Source of the DNA: Pseudomonas mosselii | Lineage (GTDB): Bacteria; Pseudomonadota; Gammaproteobacteria; Pseudomonadales; Pseudomonadaceae | DNA: 64,000 bases | Assembly (NCBI RefSeq): GCF_003205295.1 | Contig: NZ_QJRP01000003.1 | Coordinates: 186,001-250,000, forward strand | Direction: 5' to 3' | In this document: positions 1-7,663 of the stretch, in pieces | Numbering within the stretch: position 1 is the first letter of the stretch | How the letters are laid out: each line of letters starts with the position of its first letter | The notes under the pieces: generated by a model | What the model saw: the letters and a program-made list of their open reading frames with translations, nothing else | What the model was told of the DNA's origin: nothing | Database searches by the model: none | Position numbers and translations under genes: made by a program

Positions 1-11
1 AGGAGAAGAGC

Positions 12-779
12 ATGACATCCACCGTATTCATCACTGGCGCGACCTCCGGTTTTGGCGAGGCCACCGCCCGCCGTTTCGCCGACGCCGGCTGGAAGCTGGT
101 GCTCACCGGTCGGCGCAAGGAGCGCCTGGATGCGTTGTGCCAGGAATTGTCGGCCAAGACCGAGGTGCACGGCCTGGTGGTCGATGTGCGTGACCGCCAG
201 GCAATGGAGGCTGCCATCGCCAGCCTGCCGCCGAGCTTCGACAAGCTGCAGGGCCTGGTCAACAACGCCGGCCTGGCGCTGGGCGTGGACGCCGCGCAGA
301 ACTGCAGCCTGGACGACTGGGAAACCATGGTCGACACCAACATCAAAGGCCTGATGTACACCACCCGCCTGCTGCTGCCTCGGCTGATTGCCCATGGCCG
401 TGGGGCTTCGATCCTCAACGTCGGTTCGGTGGCGGGCAACTACCCCTACCCGGGCGCCAACGTGTATGGCGGCACCAAGGCCTTTGTCGGCCAGTTTTCC
501 CTGAGCCTGCGCTGCGACCTGCGAGGGACGGGCGTGCGGGTGAGCAACATCGAGCCGGGGCTGTGCGAAAGCGAGTTCTCGCTGGTGCGCTTTGGTGGGG
601 ACCAGGCGAAGTATGACGCGACCTATGCGGGCGCCGAGCCGATCCAGCCGCAGGACATCGCCGAAACCATCTTCTGGATCCTCAACCAGCCGGCGCATAT
701 CAACATCAACAGCCTCGAGCTGATGCCGGTGAGCCAGGACTGGGCAGGGTTCTCGATTGATCGGTCTGCCAAGGGCTGA
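12..779 (+). CDS. SDR family NAD(P)-dependent oxidoreductase (YdfG-like)
   Basis: Classical short-chain dehydrogenase/reductase of 255 residues, the usual size. Visible motifs: the Rossmann dinucleotide-binding loop TGATSGFG (residues 9-16), NNAG (84-87), catalytic Ser139 and the YGGTK motif giving Tyr152 and Lys156. An Arg-Arg pair after the second strand (TGRRKER) favours NADP(H). The closest familiar proteins are YdfG-type 3-hydroxy acid/serine dehydrogenases, which are cytoplasmic. Start: ATG preceded by AGGAG with a 6-nt spacer, right at the window edge, so an upstream operon partner cannot be excluded. It converges on the next gene, with a hairpin between them. Substrate is not deducible from sequence. 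Confidence 0.9.
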   Translation: MTSTVFITGATSGFGEATARRFADAGWKLVLTGRRKERLDALCQELSAKTEVHGLVVDVRDRQAMEAAIASLPPSFDKLQGLVNNAGLALGVDAAQNCSLDDWETMVDTNIKGLMYTTRLLLPRLIAHGRGASILNVGSVAGNYPYPGANVYGGTKAFVGQFSLSLRCDLRGTGVRVSNIEPGLCESEFSLVRFGGDQAKYDATYAGAEPIQPQDIAETIFWILNQPAHININSLELMPVSQDWAGFSIDRSAKG

Positions 780-788
780 GCAACAACA

Positions 789-818
789 CCACCCGCTTGA
801 TCATGTTCAAGCGGGTGG
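789..818. terminator. Bidirectional hairpin between convergent genes
   Basis: Perfect inverted repeat CCACCCGCTTGA / TCAAGCGGGTGG (12-bp arms, 6-nt loop) lying between the ends of two convergent genes (779 and 824). No long T-run follows, so termination efficiency is uncertain. Confidence 0.55.
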
Positions 819-823
819 AGTAA

Positions 824-1546
824 TCACGGTTTTTCGAGCATTTCGTTCAGGTAGCTGGTGCTGGATGTTCGAATTTTTGCCCTCTGCAGTACATCATTCA
901 CTGCATCGTGCAGACCCAGATCTTCCTTGGCTGCGGTGCCATCCATCCAGCGTCTGAGAGTCAGCAGATAACTAAGTTTTCCATTGGCAAAGTGGTCAAA
1001 GTCTAGGCTTTTCTTGTCGATGATTTTTTTCGCAGCCGTATTGATCTCATTTTCAAGGAATGCTTTGAGCTCTGGGGGTACGGACTGTGGTTTGGGTGAC
1101 GTGGTTTTAACTGCAGAGGACACCGGAGAGCGCTCCAAATCACTGCCAGTGACCACTCCTGACTTACCATCAGTAACCTTCTGAATGATGTCGGCGGCAA
1201 GTATTGGCGAAGCTGCCAGTCGTTTCTGGCTCGCGGTGAGTTGTGATTCGAACCTTTGGGAAAGCACTTTCTGATCCATCAAGCCAAGCTGAACTAGAAC
1301 TTTCTCCAATGCGCTGACGAAGCCACGGTCCAAATCGGTCCTCTGCGGTTTGGGTTCAACCAGTTCGTCTGTCACGGTATCGCTCAGCAGTCGGCGAAAT
1401 GTCATGAAGACTTGAAGTTGGCCGTAAGCGAAATGATCCTGCCTTTCCTTCAGTTTGATGATCTTGTTTGCAGCGCTATCGATTTCTTTCTCAAGAAAAT
1501 CAATCAGGTTTTGTTTGGTTTCCTTTTCCATCAGTGAGCCGCTCAT
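824..1546 (-). CDS. Unknown protein with an internal duplication
   Basis: Not recognised. About 240 residues, hydrophilic, no signal peptide or membrane segment. Two related blocks are visible, residues about 14-54 and 160-200, each with the pattern L-x-x-FLE-x-EI-x-x-A-x-x-K-I-I, then DHFA-x-G-x-L, then a T-(F/L)-RR motif; the segment between them is Ser/Pro-rich and linker-like. Start chosen at the ATG at 1546 because GGGAAG lies 8 nt upstream; an in-frame GTG at 1555 is less well placed. The gene looks A/T-richer than its neighbours, suggesting acquisition. A 19-bp palindromic element shared with the Tc-toxin and lyase genes lies 59 bp upstream, followed by a TATAGT -10-like hexamer. Confidence 0.75.
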   Translation of the reverse strand: MSGSLMEKETKQNLIDFLEKEIDSAANKIIKLKERQDHFAYGQLQVFMTFRRLLSDTVTDELVEPKPQRTDLDRGFVSALEKVLVQLGLMDQKVLSQRFESQLTASQKRLAASPILAADIIQKVTDGKSGVVTGSDLERSPVSSAVKTTSPKPQSVPPELKAFLENEINTAAKKIIDKKSLDFDHFANGKLSYLLTLRRWMDGTAAKEDLGLHDAVNDVLQRAKIRTSSTSYLNEMLEKP

Positions 1547-1577
1547 TGCTGTCACTTCCCGTCGTGGAGATGGGGAA

Positions 1578-1583
1578 ACTATA
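1578..1583 (-). promoter_or_regulatory. Putative -10 element of the duplicated-protein gene
   Basis: TATAGT on the minus strand, 22 nt downstream of the end of the 19-bp palindrome. The palindrome would then be centred near -44, a position typical for class II activators replacing the -35 element. Confidence 0.4.
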
Positions 1584-1605
1584 TGTAGCAGCTCCTCAGG
1601 GCGAT

Positions 1606-1624
1606 ACTGGTAAAAATGCTAGGT
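1606..1624 (-). promoter_or_regulatory. Shared 19-bp operator-like element, copy 1
   Basis: Minus-strand sequence ACCTAGCATTTTTACCAGT, matching the element before the Tc-toxin and PL8 genes at 17 of 19 positions. It is an imperfect inverted repeat (CTAGCA / TACCAG around TTTT). It overlaps the stop codon of the AGE-family gene and sits 59 bp before the ATG of the unknown protein. Confidence 0.6.
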
Positions 1625-2707
1625 CTGCTGATGAAGGCCATCCAGGCAAGTTGCCAAGTGATAGGGCGTGGTCGAAGGCATGTCATGGCGGCTCACCGCC
1701 CCCTCGCCATCGCGGCACTCATGCCAGCCGCCTTCATGCAGGAAGCGCGATTCCAGCGCCGTGAGCTGCTCCAGCAGCCGCGCCTCGCTTCCCGGCCGCA
1801 GGGCCAACGCCCGCAGGTACTCCGCCTGGGCCCAGATACGCTGGGTTGCGTCGATCACCTTGCCGTCTGCATCCAGCATCGCCAGCACCGCCGCATCCTT
1901 CACGCCGCACTGCTCGGCGAAGTCGAAGGCCCGCTCGATGGAGGCATGCAGCGCAGTACCGCGCAGCAACTCGGAAGTGTCGAGCAGGTAGAACCATTCG
2001 AACTGGTGGCCCGGCTCGAACCAGTTATCCACAGCCCCGCGCGGCTTCTCCAGCATCAGCCCATGGATCGGTTCGATAAACTGCGCCTGCAGCGCTTCGC
2101 ACAGCTGCAGCAGCGAATCGCGAACGTCTTCGTCCTCACGTACGGCCAGCACCTGCAGGAAGGCCTCGGCCAGGTGCATCTGCGGGTTCTGCAACGGGCC
2201 GCTGCCCAGGTCCGACCAATCCTCACCCAGGCTGGCCTCGTACAGGCCATCATCGCGTGCGAACTGCTCGTGGATCACCTCGAGGGCGCCATTGAGCGTG
2301 GCTTCCACCAGCCCCTCGCCGACCTTGCCCAGGTAATGGGCACAGGCGAAGACGATGAAGGCATGGGTGTAGAGGTCCTTGCGCCGGTCCAGCGGCTTGC
2401 CCTGGGCGTCGATGCTGTAGAACCAGCCGCCGTGCTCGGCGTCGTGGAAGTGCTTCTGCAGCGAACGGAACAGCGCGGCGGCGCGCTCGGCGGCGCCCGG
2501 TTGCCCGATGCGGTTGCTGAACAGATACAGCTGGCGGGCGCAGGCCATGGCCCGGTAGCGCTGTACCGGCAGTGGCCGGTGCTGGGTGTCCAGGGCTTCG
2601 TACGGCAGGGCCATGTCGGCGTTCCAGCCAGGGCCCTGCCACAGCGGCACGATGCGCTCGGCGAAGTGCTGTTGGAAACGGGTCAATGCGGGGCGGGGGT
2701 CGGACAT
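1619..2707 (-). CDS. AGE family epimerase/isomerase (D-mannose isomerase-like)
   Basis: N-acylglucosamine 2-epimerase fold, an (alpha/alpha)6 barrel, 362 residues. Family landmarks with their histidines are visible: YTHAF, NPQMHLAEA, EPGHQFEW and the C-terminal TPYHLATC. Pseudomonas members of this length are usually aldose-ketose isomerases interconverting mannose and fructose or lyxose and xylulose, rather than GlcNAc epimerases; that assignment is inferred from family and size. Cytoplasmic. Start taken at 2707 (MSDPRPALTRF); the reading frame stays open upstream only because it runs into a REP palindrome. Its 3' end overlaps the operator-like element of the downstream gene. Confidence 0.85.
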   Translation of the reverse strand: MSDPRPALTRFQQHFAERIVPLWQGPGWNADMALPYEALDTQHRPLPVQRYRAMACARQLYLFSNRIGQPGAAERAAALFRSLQKHFHDAEHGGWFYSIDAQGKPLDRRKDLYTHAFIVFACAHYLGKVGEGLVEATLNGALEVIHEQFARDDGLYEASLGEDWSDLGSGPLQNPQMHLAEAFLQVLAVREDEDVRDSLLQLCEALQAQFIEPIHGLMLEKPRGAVDNWFEPGHQFEWFYLLDTSELLRGTALHASIERAFDFAEQCGVKDAAVLAMLDADGKVIDATQRIWAQAEYLRALALRPGSEARLLEQLTALESRFLHEGGWHECRDGEGAVSRHDMPSTTPYHLATCLDGLHQQT

Positions 2708-2764
2708 GGTCGCGCTCGTGACGGTCGGGCAGGGCGCCATGGTAGCAGAAGTGGCAAGTGGTTC

Positions 2765-2818
2765 GTGGGAGCGGGCTTGCCCCGCGATAGCGCCATCGCG
2801 GGGCAAGCCCGCGCCCAC
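2765..2818. repeat. REP palindrome pair
   Basis: Two head-to-head copies of GTGGGAGCGGGCTTGCCCCG separated by about 6 nt, forming a long near-perfect hairpin between two minus-strand genes. This variant recurs at 44638-44693. Confidence 0.8.
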
Positions 2819-2854
2819 GTTACCCGCTCCCATGCAACAACGTTGGCGAAGGTT

Positions 2855-3487
2855 TCAGCCGGGGTTACCCAGCCCTTGCCAGTGCCGCGCACCGACGAAG
2901 ATGAAGCGCAGCTGCTGGGTGATCTTTTCCTGCGGCGTCAGCGCCTGTGGATGACCGGGCTCGGGGCTGTCGATCAGCTCGGGCAGGGTGGCGAACACGG
3001 TCTTGACCACCAGGTCGGCCATCACCGCCAGGGCGGCGCCGTCCAGGTGCTGCCAGCGCGGCATGCGCGCCAGGTCCGTGGCCAGGTCGCTGCTGATGTC
3101 CTGGCGCAGGCGGGCGATGGCCTGGCGTACCGGTTGCGAGCCGCCATATTGCTCGCGGGCAAGGAACAGGAACTGCGCCCGATGAGCGATGACCACATCG
3201 AGGAAGATGCGCACCGAGGCGTCGGTGATGCCCCCCAGTTCGAATTCGTTTTGGCGTACCAGGCGGATGGTCTGGCGGAAGGTGGTGTCCACCTCGGCAA
3301 CCAGGGCCAGGCCCAGGGCATCCATGTCGGGGAAATGGCGGTAGAAGCCGGTGGGCACGATGCCCGCGGCCTTGGCCACCTCGCGCAGGCTGATGCTGCC
3401 GAAGCCCCGGCCGCTCTCCATGAGCAGGCAGGCGGCATCCAGCAGGGCCTGGCGGGTCTGTAGCTTCTGTTCGGCGCGCGGCAGCAT
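2855..3487 (-). CDS. desT: TetR family regulator, DesT/FabR-like
   Basis: 210-residue repressor. The N-terminal helix-turn-helix is clear: SLREVAKAAGIVPTGFYRHF, residues about 36-55. The ligand domain contains FLFLAREQYGGS and VFATLPELID, which I recall as characteristic of Pseudomonas DesT/FabR proteins. DesT senses the saturated-to-unsaturated acyl-CoA ratio and controls fatty-acid desaturation; that function is family knowledge. No desaturase gene is adjacent here, so the target must be elsewhere. Start at ATG 3487. It could equally be annotated fabR. Confidence 0.7.
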   Translation of the reverse strand: MLPRAEQKLQTRQALLDAACLLMESGRGFGSISLREVAKAAGIVPTGFYRHFPDMDALGLALVAEVDTTFRQTIRLVRQNEFELGGITDASVRIFLDVVIAHRAQFLFLAREQYGGSQPVRQAIARLRQDISSDLATDLARMPRWQHLDGAALAVMADLVVKTVFATLPELIDSPEPGHPQALTPQEKITQQLRFIFVGARHWQGLGNPG

Positions 3488-3527
3488 GGGTCAGGATTCT
3501 ATGACGGTACGGCTGGGCATTCTGGAT

Positions 3528-3562
3528 AAAAAAACAAAGCCCGGTCAATGGACCGGGCTTGG
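3528..3562 (-). terminator. Rho-independent terminator of the repeat-protein gene
   Basis: On the minus strand a stem AAGCCCGGTC / GACCGGGCTT with a 4-nt loop is followed by TGTTTTTTTA. It lies about 50 bp after the stop of the minus-strand gene at 3610, a textbook intrinsic terminator. Confidence 0.85.
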
Positions 3563-3609
3563 AGGGGAGCAGGCGCAGCGGGGCGGGTTGTTGTTCTCGG
3601 CCATGGCGA

Positions 3610-4110
3610 TCAGCTCACACGGCTGAGTTCGACCAGACGATCCGAGCCACCTTCGGCTACGCGGTTGTTGCGTTCGTTGAGGCGATCGGCGCCACCTTCG
3701 GCGACACGGTCGTTGCGTTCGATCAGACGATCCGAGCCACCTTCGGCGACACGGTCGTTGCGTTGGATCAGACGATCGGAGCCACCTTCGGCAACGCGGT
3801 CGTTGCGTTGGATCAGACGATCGGAGCCACCTTCGGCAACGCGGTCGTTGCGTTGGATCAGGCGATCCGAGCCACCTTCGGCGACACGGTTGTTACGTTC
3901 GAGCAGACGCTCGGAACCGCCTTCGGCCAGGCGGCCTGCGCGTTCCTGCAGGCGCTCGGCGCCACCTTCTGCCAAGGTGTTCAGCGGTTGGCTGACGGTG
4001 GCGGCGCTGGAGCGCGATTCGGCGCTCAGGTGCTGGTCTTCGGCTGGCAGGGCGAAGGCGTTGGCGGCAAGTACGGACAGGGTCAGGCTCAGCAGCAGAT
4101 GGCGTTTCAT
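3610..4110 (-). CDS. Exported 15-residue tandem-repeat protein
   Basis: 166 residues. A clear Sec signal peptide (MKRHLLLSLTLSVLAANAFA, cleavage predicted after residue 20) is followed by a short linker and eight contiguous 15-residue units from residue 46 to 165. The consensus is VAEGGSDRLIQRNDR, charged and free of Cys and aromatic residues; the units probably form a regular helical or solenoid array in the periplasm or outside the cell. Central units are almost identical in DNA too. GAGGAG lies upstream of the ATG. Similar repetitive proteins in P. putida are, as I recall, labelled phage infection protein, but I see nothing that supports a role. Function unknown. Confidence 0.8.
   Translation of the reverse strand: MKRHLLLSLTLSVLAANAFALPAEDQHLSAESRSSAATVSQPLNTLAEGGAERLQERAGRLAEGGSERLLERNNRVAEGGSDRLIQRNDRVAEGGSDRLIQRNDRVAEGGSDRLIQRNDRVAEGGSDRLIERNDRVAEGGADRLNERNNRVAEGGSDRLVELSRVS
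3616..3975 (-). repeat. Eight 45-bp tandem repeats inside a coding region
   Basis: 360 bp made of eight 45-bp units encoding the 15-residue repeats. The three central units give identical protein (VAEGGSDRLIQRNDR); the outer units are more diverged. Gain or loss of a unit keeps the frame. Confidence 0.9.
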
Positions 4111-4428
4111 GGTTCGGTGCTCCTCGGGGGGGGCTGGAAAGTGGGTACGAAGCCAATGCTACGCCTGGTAACTCCAGAGAAAAGTTCATCAGGATAATGG
4201 TAACAATCGACGGGATTGATACTGTGTGCGAAGGGCTCTGGAGCAATGTTTTCAGGGGGTGATAGGTACTGAGGCACGTCGGCCCCCCGGTAACACTGCC
4301 GCTGTCCGCAGAGCAAAAGCTGAGAAAGTCGTCAGGAAAATCCTGGTTATCATGGCGCGCGGATTAAACCCGGCGGTTTTTTATCAGTCCGACATAATTG
4401 AGTGCCATGCAGTCAGGAGAAACATGCA
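4111..4428. other. 318-bp divergent intergenic region
   Basis: Gap between the repeat-protein gene (minus) and the AsmA-like gene (plus). It must carry both promoters, but I see no convincing -35/-10 pair. The stretch ending in GGCGGTTTTTTATCAG (about 4371-4386) is T-rich, without a good stem. No ORF with a ribosome-binding site is apparent. Confidence 0.5.
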
Positions 4429-6495
4429 ATGACGCGCCCTGCCAGAATCCTCATCTGGACCTTCGCCACCCTCGCCACCTTGTTGGCGATCCTGGTGGTG
4501 GTGATCGCCACCTTCGACTGGAATCGCGTCAAGCCGCTGCTCAACGAGAAAGTCTCCGAAGCCCTGCACCGGCCCTTCGCGATCAACGGCAACCTCGCGG
4601 TGCACTGGCGCACCGAGCCCGAGGAGGGCGGCTGGCGTGCCTTCGTGCCGTGGCCGCACTTCACCGCTGAAGACCTCACCCTGGGCAACCCCGATTGGCT
4701 CAAGGAGCCGCGCATGGTCGCCCTGGAGCGCGTGGACTTTCGCCTGGCGCCGTTGCCGCTGATTGTCCAGCGCATCAGCATCCCGCGAATCGACCTGGTC
4801 CAGCCCAGCGCCAGCCTTACCCGACTGGCTGATGGCCGGGCCAACTGGGTGTTCGATTTCGGGCCCAAGGATGAGAACGAAGAACCGTCGAAGTGGGTGC
4901 TGGACATCGGCGCCATCGGCTTCGACCAGGGCAATGTCAGCTTCGCCGACCAGACGCTGAAGACCAGCATGAGGGTGCAGGTCGATCCACTGGGCAAGCC
5001 GATCCCGTTCAGCGACATCGTCGGCAAGGCCCGCGCCGAGAAAGCCGGCAATGCCCAGGACTACGCCTTCGGTTTCAAGGCTCAGGGCCGCTACAAGGGC
5101 CTGGCAGTGGCCGGCACCGGCAAGCTCGGCGGCCTGCTGGCGCTGCAGGACGCCAGCCGGCCGTTTCCGCTGCAGGCCGATGTGCGTATCGGCGACACCC
5201 AGGTCGCGCTGGCCGGGACCCTGACCGATCCACGCAACCTCGGCGCCCTCGACCTGCGCCTGAAGCTGTCCGGCAGCAGCCTGGGCAACCTCTACCCGCT
5301 GACCGGCGTGACCTTGCCCGATACGCCCCCATACGCCACCGATGGTCACCTGAGCGCCAACCTGCACGCCGCCGAGGGTGCGCAGTTCCGCTACGAAGGC
5401 TTCAACGGCAAGATCGGCGACAGCGACATCCACGGCGACCTGGCCTTTGTCGCCAGCCAGCCCCGGCCGAAGCTCTCCGGCAACCTGGTGTCCAACCAGC
5501 TGCTGTTCAAGGACCTGGCGCCGCTGATCGGCGCCGACTCCAACAGCGAACAGAAGGCCCGCGGCGGCGCCAGCAAGCAGCCGGCCGGCAAGGTGCTGCC
5601 GGTCGAAGAGTTCCGCACCGAGCGCTGGCGTGCCATGGACGCCGACGTGACCTTCGCCGGCAAGCGCATCGTGCACAGCGAGAAGCTGCCGTTCAACGAC
5701 CTGTCCGCCCATGTGATCCTCGAGGACGGCCTGCTGCGCCTGGAGCCGCTGCGCTTTGGCGTAGCCGGCGGCAACCTCGATTCCAACATCCGCCTGGACG
5801 GACGCAGCGCGCCGTTGCAGGGCCGCGCCCGGCTGACCGCGCGTGGCTTCAAGCTCAAGCAGCTGTTCCCCAGCTTCGCCCCGATGCAGACCAGCTTCGG
5901 CGAACTCAATGGCGATGCCGATATCAGTGGCCGGGGCAACTCGGTGGCGGCACTGCTGGGCACTTCCAACGGGGATCTGCGCCTGTTGATCAACGATGGC
6001 GCGATCAGCCGCAGCCTGATGGAAATCGCCGGGCTCAACGTGGGCAACTACGTGATTGGCAAGCTGTTCGGCGATGAGGATGTGAAGATCAATTGCGCTG
6101 CGGCCGATGTCGGGATCAAGGACGGCCTGGCCAGCACCCGTTTGTTTGTTTTCGACACCGAGAACGCGATCATCTCCATCGACGGCACGGCCAATTTCGC
6201 CAGCGAGCAGTTGGACCTGAGGATCACCCCTGAATCGAAAGGGCTGCGACTGTTCTCGCTGCGTTCGCCGCTGTATGTGCGCGGGCCGTTCGCCAAGCCG
6301 AATGCCGGGGTGCAGGCGGTTCCGCTGGCGCTGCGTGGCGCGGGGATGGTGGCGTTGGGCGTGGTGGCCGGGCCAGCGGCGGGGCTGCTGGCGCTGATCG
6401 CGCCGAGCAGCGGGGATGAGCCGAACCAGTGCACGCCGTTGTTGCAGCAGATGCGCGCCGGCAAGGCGCCGGCGGCGGTGAAGGGCAAGAAATAG
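4429..6495 (+). CDS. AsmA family protein
   Basis: 688 residues. One N-terminal membrane anchor (LIWTFATLATLLAILVVVIA) is followed by a long beta-rich periplasmic region and the AsmA C-terminal region, with NGDADISGRGNSVAALLGTS and IDGTANFASEQLDLRI, ending in a hydrophobic stretch (ALRGAGMVALGVVAGPAAG). AsmA-like proteins are inner-membrane-anchored, resemble lipid-transfer proteins of the repeating beta-groove type and influence outer-membrane composition. Start chosen at ATG 4429, preceded by AGGAGA with 8 nt spacing; an in-frame ATG nine codons upstream lacks a site. A REP cluster follows the stop directly. Confidence 0.88.
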   Translation: MTRPARILIWTFATLATLLAILVVVIATFDWNRVKPLLNEKVSEALHRPFAINGNLAVHWRTEPEEGGWRAFVPWPHFTAEDLTLGNPDWLKEPRMVALERVDFRLAPLPLIVQRISIPRIDLVQPSASLTRLADGRANWVFDFGPKDENEEPSKWVLDIGAIGFDQGNVSFADQTLKTSMRVQVDPLGKPIPFSDIVGKARAEKAGNAQDYAFGFKAQGRYKGLAVAGTGKLGGLLALQDASRPFPLQADVRIGDTQVALAGTLTDPRNLGALDLRLKLSGSSLGNLYPLTGVTLPDTPPYATDGHLSANLHAAEGAQFRYEGFNGKIGDSDIHGDLAFVASQPRPKLSGNLVSNQLLFKDLAPLIGADSNSEQKARGGASKQPAGKVLPVEEFRTERWRAMDADVTFAGKRIVHSEKLPFNDLSAHVILEDGLLRLEPLRFGVAGGNLDSNIRLDGRSAPLQGRARLTARGFKLKQLFPSFAPMQTSFGELNGDADISGRGNSVAALLGTSNGDLRLLINDGAISRSLMEIAGLNVGNYVIGKLFGDEDVKINCAAADVGIKDGLASTRLFVFDTENAIISIDGTANFASEQLDLRITPESKGLRLFSLRSPLYVRGPFAKPNAGVQAVPLALRGAGMVALGVVAGPAAGLLALIAPSSGDEPNQCTPLLQQMRAGKAPAAVKGKK

Positions 6496-6630
6496 GGCCG
6501 CTATGCGGCCCTTTCGCGACACAAGGCCGCTCCCACAGGTCAAGCACAAGATTCAGGCGCAGCGCCACGCCTGTGGGAGCGCCCTTGCCGAGGCGTCGGA
6601 CCGGTCGGAAAGGGGCGCAAAGCGCCCCAG
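6495..6630. repeat. REP cluster
   Basis: Two inverted REP-type elements (GGGAGCGGCCTTG variant) spaced by about 30 bp, with flanking short hairpins GGGCCGCTATGCGGCCC and GGGGCGCAAAGCGCCCC. It lies between convergent genes. Confidence 0.8.
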
Positions 6631-6633
6631 AAA

Positions 6634-7161
6634 TCAAAGTCCCTGCAGCAGGTCCGACATATCGTCCGCGTGCTCTTCTTCCTGGGCCAGGATGTCCTCG
6701 AAGATACGCCGGGTGGTCGGATCCTTGTCGCCGATGTACTGGATGATCTCGCGATAACTGTCGATGGCGATGCGCTCGGCCACCAGGTCCTCCAGCACCA
6801 TTTCCTTCAACGAACTGCCCGCCACGTACTGCGCGTGGGAGTTCTTGGTCAGGTTGTCCGGATTGAAGTCCGGCTCGCCGCCCAGTTGCACGATGCGCTC
6901 GGCCAGCTTGTCGGCGTGCTCGGCTTCCTGGTTGGCATGCTCGAGGAACTCCGCGGCGGCGACGCTGGCCTTGATGCCGCTGGCCATGAAGTAGTGACGC
7001 TTGTAGCGCAGGACGCAGACCAGCTCGGTGGCCAGCGACTCGTTGAGCAGGCGCAGGATTTTCTCGCGATCGGCGTGGTAACCCTCGGTCACCGCGCCTT
7101 GCTCGACATGCTGGCGGGCACGTTCGCGCAGGGTTTTCACATCGGTCAGTTCAACGCTCAT
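6634..7161 (-). CDS. Ferritin-like (bacterioferritin-type) protein
   Basis: 175-residue four-helix protein. Diiron-type carboxylate/His ligands are visible: ESLATELVCVLRYKRHY, FLEHANQEAEHADKLAERI, MVLEDLVAERIAIDSY and ILAQEEEHADD carry the E...ExxH pairs. This is the Dps/bacterioferritin-like family found beside osmE in other pseudomonads (PA4880-like, from memory). Likely role: cytoplasmic iron storage or oxidative-stress protection. Start set at ATG 7161 (MSVELTD) because GGAG lies 6 nt upstream; earlier in-frame Met codons have poor spacing. The gap to the preceding osmE gene is only 36 bp, so co-transcription is likely. Confidence 0.85.
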   Translation of the reverse strand: MSVELTDVKTLRERARQHVEQGAVTEGYHADREKILRLLNESLATELVCVLRYKRHYFMASGIKASVAAAEFLEHANQEAEHADKLAERIVQLGGEPDFNPDNLTKNSHAQYVAGSSLKEMVLEDLVAERIAIDSYREIIQYIGDKDPTTRRIFEDILAQEEEHADDMSDLLQGL

Positions 7162-7197
7162 GTTCATCTCCGAAAGCATCAGGGTGGTCATGGGGTG

Positions 7198-7539
7198 TCA
7201 TGCGCCGTGCACGGCGTCGCTGTCTTGTTGGCGTTGCTTGCAGGTCTTGAAGCCCTTGGCGTCGACATGGCCGGTGGCGTCGAAACGCACGTAGTAGGGC
7301 TGCTGGTGGCCATCGCGGTTGAGGATGTAGTCGTTGCAGGTGCCGCCGTGGGGCAGGTCGATGACATTCGACGGGCTGCCGCCGATGGCGATGACCTTCT
7401 GCATGGTCATGCCGTGCTCGACCTGCTTGACCAGCGGCTCGTCGCGGTAGGTGACGTAGTCCACCGGGTTTTCCGGGCGGCTGCCGCAGGCGGCGAGGGT
7501 GGCGCTTGCCAGAAGGATGGCCAGGGTTCGCTTGTACAT
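7198..7539 (-). CDS. osmE: Osmotically inducible lipoprotein OsmE
   Basis: 113 residues with a lipoprotein signal peptide: the lipobox LAAC places the acylated cysteine at about residue 18. The mature part is an SmpA/OmlA-type domain with VEHGMTMQKVIAIGGSPS and GTCNDYILNRDGHQQPYYVRFD, which I recognise from Pseudomonas OsmE. It is probably anchored in the outer membrane and induced by osmotic stress or stationary phase; regulation is inferred from the family. AGGAG with 7-nt spacing precedes the ATG. Likely first gene of a two-gene unit with the ferritin-like gene. Confidence 0.88.
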   Translation of the reverse strand: MYKRTLAILLASATLAACGSRPENPVDYVTYRDEPLVKQVEHGMTMQKVIAIGGSPSNVIDLPHGGTCNDYILNRDGHQQPYYVRFDATGHVDAKGFKTCKQRQQDSDAVHGA

Positions 7540-7663
7540 GGTCCCGCTCCTTGCTCAGGGTCTGTTCTGCTTGGAACCGCACGGCGCGCCGGGAGTTCGA
7601 TTGCGCTTGTCTCCGATCGCGCTGTAGGGTGGGCCGGTCTGTTCACGGATGAGGGCAAGGGTG

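Noticed and set aside
2708..2833. N-terminal extension of the AGE-family gene
   Set aside because: The extra residues are translated from a REP palindrome, so the start was moved to 2707.
4384..6549. 721-codon minus-strand open frame
   Set aside because: Antisense to the AsmA-like gene, low-complexity composition and no ribosome-binding site.
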